Source of the DNA: Amphritea sp.
GTDB taxonomy: Bacteria; Pseudomonadota; Gammaproteobacteria; Pseudomonadales; Balneatricaceae
Reading direction: 5' to 3'
Length of the DNA: 6,270 nt
Assembly: GCA_018067325.1 (NCBI GenBank)
Contig: JAGPUU010000005.1
Location: 1-6,270, forward strand
Shown here: positions 5,272-6,270 of the stretch, in pieces
Position numbering within the stretch: the first letter of the stretch is position 1
Layout: each line of letters begins with the position of its first letter
The notes under the pieces: model-generated
The model's input: only the letters and a program-made list of their open reading frames with translations
Databases searched by the model: none
What the model was told of the DNA's origin: nothing
Translations under genes and position numbers: made by a program

Positions 5272-5290
5272 GCATTATCAGCTCTCTGCC

Positions 5291-6270
5291 CTACTCAACA
5301 ATCTTTTCGATAATCTGTTCATGTTCAGTTTCTGCACAGGCATAGAAAAGGCAGTCGCTTTGCGCAATCGCCGGATTAGTCGTCACCATAAAGAGCTTCA
5401 ATTGTTGCGCTGAATAGAATCTGTCGAATTTACTGAGAAAATAGTGAGGCAGAACATCCTCACCCGCTGCATTCAGCACCCGAAAAACCGACATCCCTCG
5501 CGGACCTAACCACCCCAACCGGGTAAGCGCCGGTATCACCCCAAAATTAAATTTTTCCACATCAAGACAAACTGTCAAGTCAGCACCGGGGATAGGTTGG
5601 TCTGCGTAGGCGATCCGGCAATCCGGTTGCAGCTCCAGACGCACCGCATGGCGATAAAGATCCAATAACAGACCTGAGGTTAAGCTTAAAACATCATCGT
5701 TGAACAGATAGGCTTGTAAGCCATCTACTGCCGTCTGATTCGCTTCGGGCTGCTGAGCGCCACCGCATTCTATAGTCACTATCGGCAATTGATCATCGCT
5801 AAGTTCCATCAGCGATCCCAAACGAAACTCAGTCACAATAATCCGGCGAGTAAAAAGGCTCACCAAAGCTTCATGGACGGAGCTTTCATAGGTGACAACA
5901 CCGAAAGCGGGACTCATACCTGAGGTATTGTGGATATCCAACACAGCTTCCGGGCGGTACTGTTCAAGCAGCTCGATAAAATGACTGGCCACATGTCCCA
6001 GGGGATCGTCGAAAGGGGGGCGAAAGCAGCGATTCATATCACGCTGCCCGGGTATCTGCCGATAGTGAAACAGTGTCTCATACAACGCAGTGTGAACCGA
6101 CGCGATCAAGCAGATCAACTTCACCGCAGGACGTTCTCCACTGCGCAGCCATCCCAATATGGCCCGAACACCGGACGGCTCATTACCATGTAATAACGTA
6201 GCGATAGCACGACAACGACTATTATCCCGGCCATCTACAACAATCAGAGTGGGCCCACCCAATTGCCGTA
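5291..6270 (-). CDS. Aspartoacylase/succinylglutamate-desuccinylase-family zinc hydrolase, 5' end outside the window
   Basis: The minus-strand frame is open to the window edge; a TTG at 6262 is the first possible start, but codons for R-Q lie before it in frame and the gene probably begins beyond 6270. Counting from the TTG, the M14-type zinc site is complete: H25 and E28 in LLHGNEPSG, and H111 in LDIHNTSG. DMNRCF (75-80) matches the substrate-binding D-x-N-R-x-F motif, and VTIECGG (162-168) holds the likely catalytic E165. These features place it in the AstE/AspA family, which removes acyl groups from amino acids by amide hydrolysis; some members act on other amides. The substrate cannot be read from the sequence. 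The visible 323 residues are near the family's length. No arginine-succinyltransferase (ast) genes are adjacent. It ends at TAG 5291-5293, convergent with the thiolase-like gene. Confidence 0.82.
   Translation of the reverse strand, partial: RQLGGPTLIVVDGRDNSRCRAIATLLHGNEPSGVRAILGWLRSGERPAVKLICLIASVHTALYETLFHYRQIPGQRDMNRCFRPPFDDPLGHVASHFIELLEQYRPEAVLDIHNTSGMSPAFGVVTYESSVHEALVSLFTRRIIVTEFRLGSLMELSDDQLPIVTIECGGAQQPEANQTAVDGLQAYLFNDDVLSLTSGLLLDLYRHAVRLELQPDCRIAYADQPIPGADLTVCLDVEKFNFGVIPALTRLGWLGPRGMSVFRVLNAAGEDVLPHYFLSKFDRFYSAQQLKLFMVTTNPAIAQSDCLFYACAETEHEQIIEKIVE

Noticed and set aside
5930..6193. Plus-strand frame inside the desuccinylase-family gene
   Set aside because: It is antisense to the conserved zinc-site region of that gene and has no recognisable features.

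Overview
The window looks like the chromosome of a gammaproteobacterium. LuxS is almost identical in layout to the enterobacterial/Vibrio-type protein, and the other housekeeping genes (a spermidine-synthase-like protein, a CvfB-type S1 RNA-binding protein, a thiolase-like protein) fit that class. A marine Oceanospirillales-like host is my guess from the gene mix; it is not demonstrated by the sequence.

Layout. Positions 1-687 hold the 3' part of a spermidine-synthase-like gene that enters from the left edge. Positions 795-1307 are luxS, followed by a clear intrinsic terminator (1332-1356). Positions 1383-2219 are an intact cvfB-type gene. The native downstream neighbour of cvfB appears to be the thiolase-like gene that is intact at 4036-5106. 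Between them lies a disturbed 1.7 kb region. After a 184-bp intergenic stretch with several DnaA-box-like sequences, an aspartoacylase/succinylglutamate-desuccinylase-family zinc hydrolase is encoded on the minus strand (5291-6270) and runs off the right edge.

The disturbed region is the main point of interest. One chromosomal segment (cvfB 3' end, intergenic hairpin, thiolase 5' half) is present twice in direct orientation, at about 2086-2690 and 3813-4624. The left copy has full cvfB followed by a broken thiolase gene, with a 208-bp deletion at a 6-bp microhomology, a nonsense codon and a missing 3' half. The right copy has only the last 43 or so codons of cvfB followed by the full thiolase gene. 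This is the arrangement expected when a circular molecule carrying a homologous segment integrates by one crossover, or when a tandem duplication later takes up an insert. By hand count the copies differ at about 7% of positions, and in coding parts the differences are mostly synonymous. That favours a copy from a diverged relative over simple decay of a recent duplicate.

The unique DNA between the repeats (about 2700-3812) carries a probably intact PqqD-like (RiPP-recognition-element-like) small gene with an extended -10 promoter. It also carries two gene stumps that face each other: the N-terminal part of an MttB-family (trimethylamine/glycine-betaine-type) corrinoid methyltransferase and the N-terminal part of a hydantoinase/oxoprolinase-family ATPase-fold protein. 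These look like the two ends of a corrinoid-methyltransferase island whose middle has been deleted. I see no transposase, integrase, tRNA, CRISPR array or rRNA in the window. I do not see a complete new system here; the strongest novelty is the mosaic, remnant-bearing locus.
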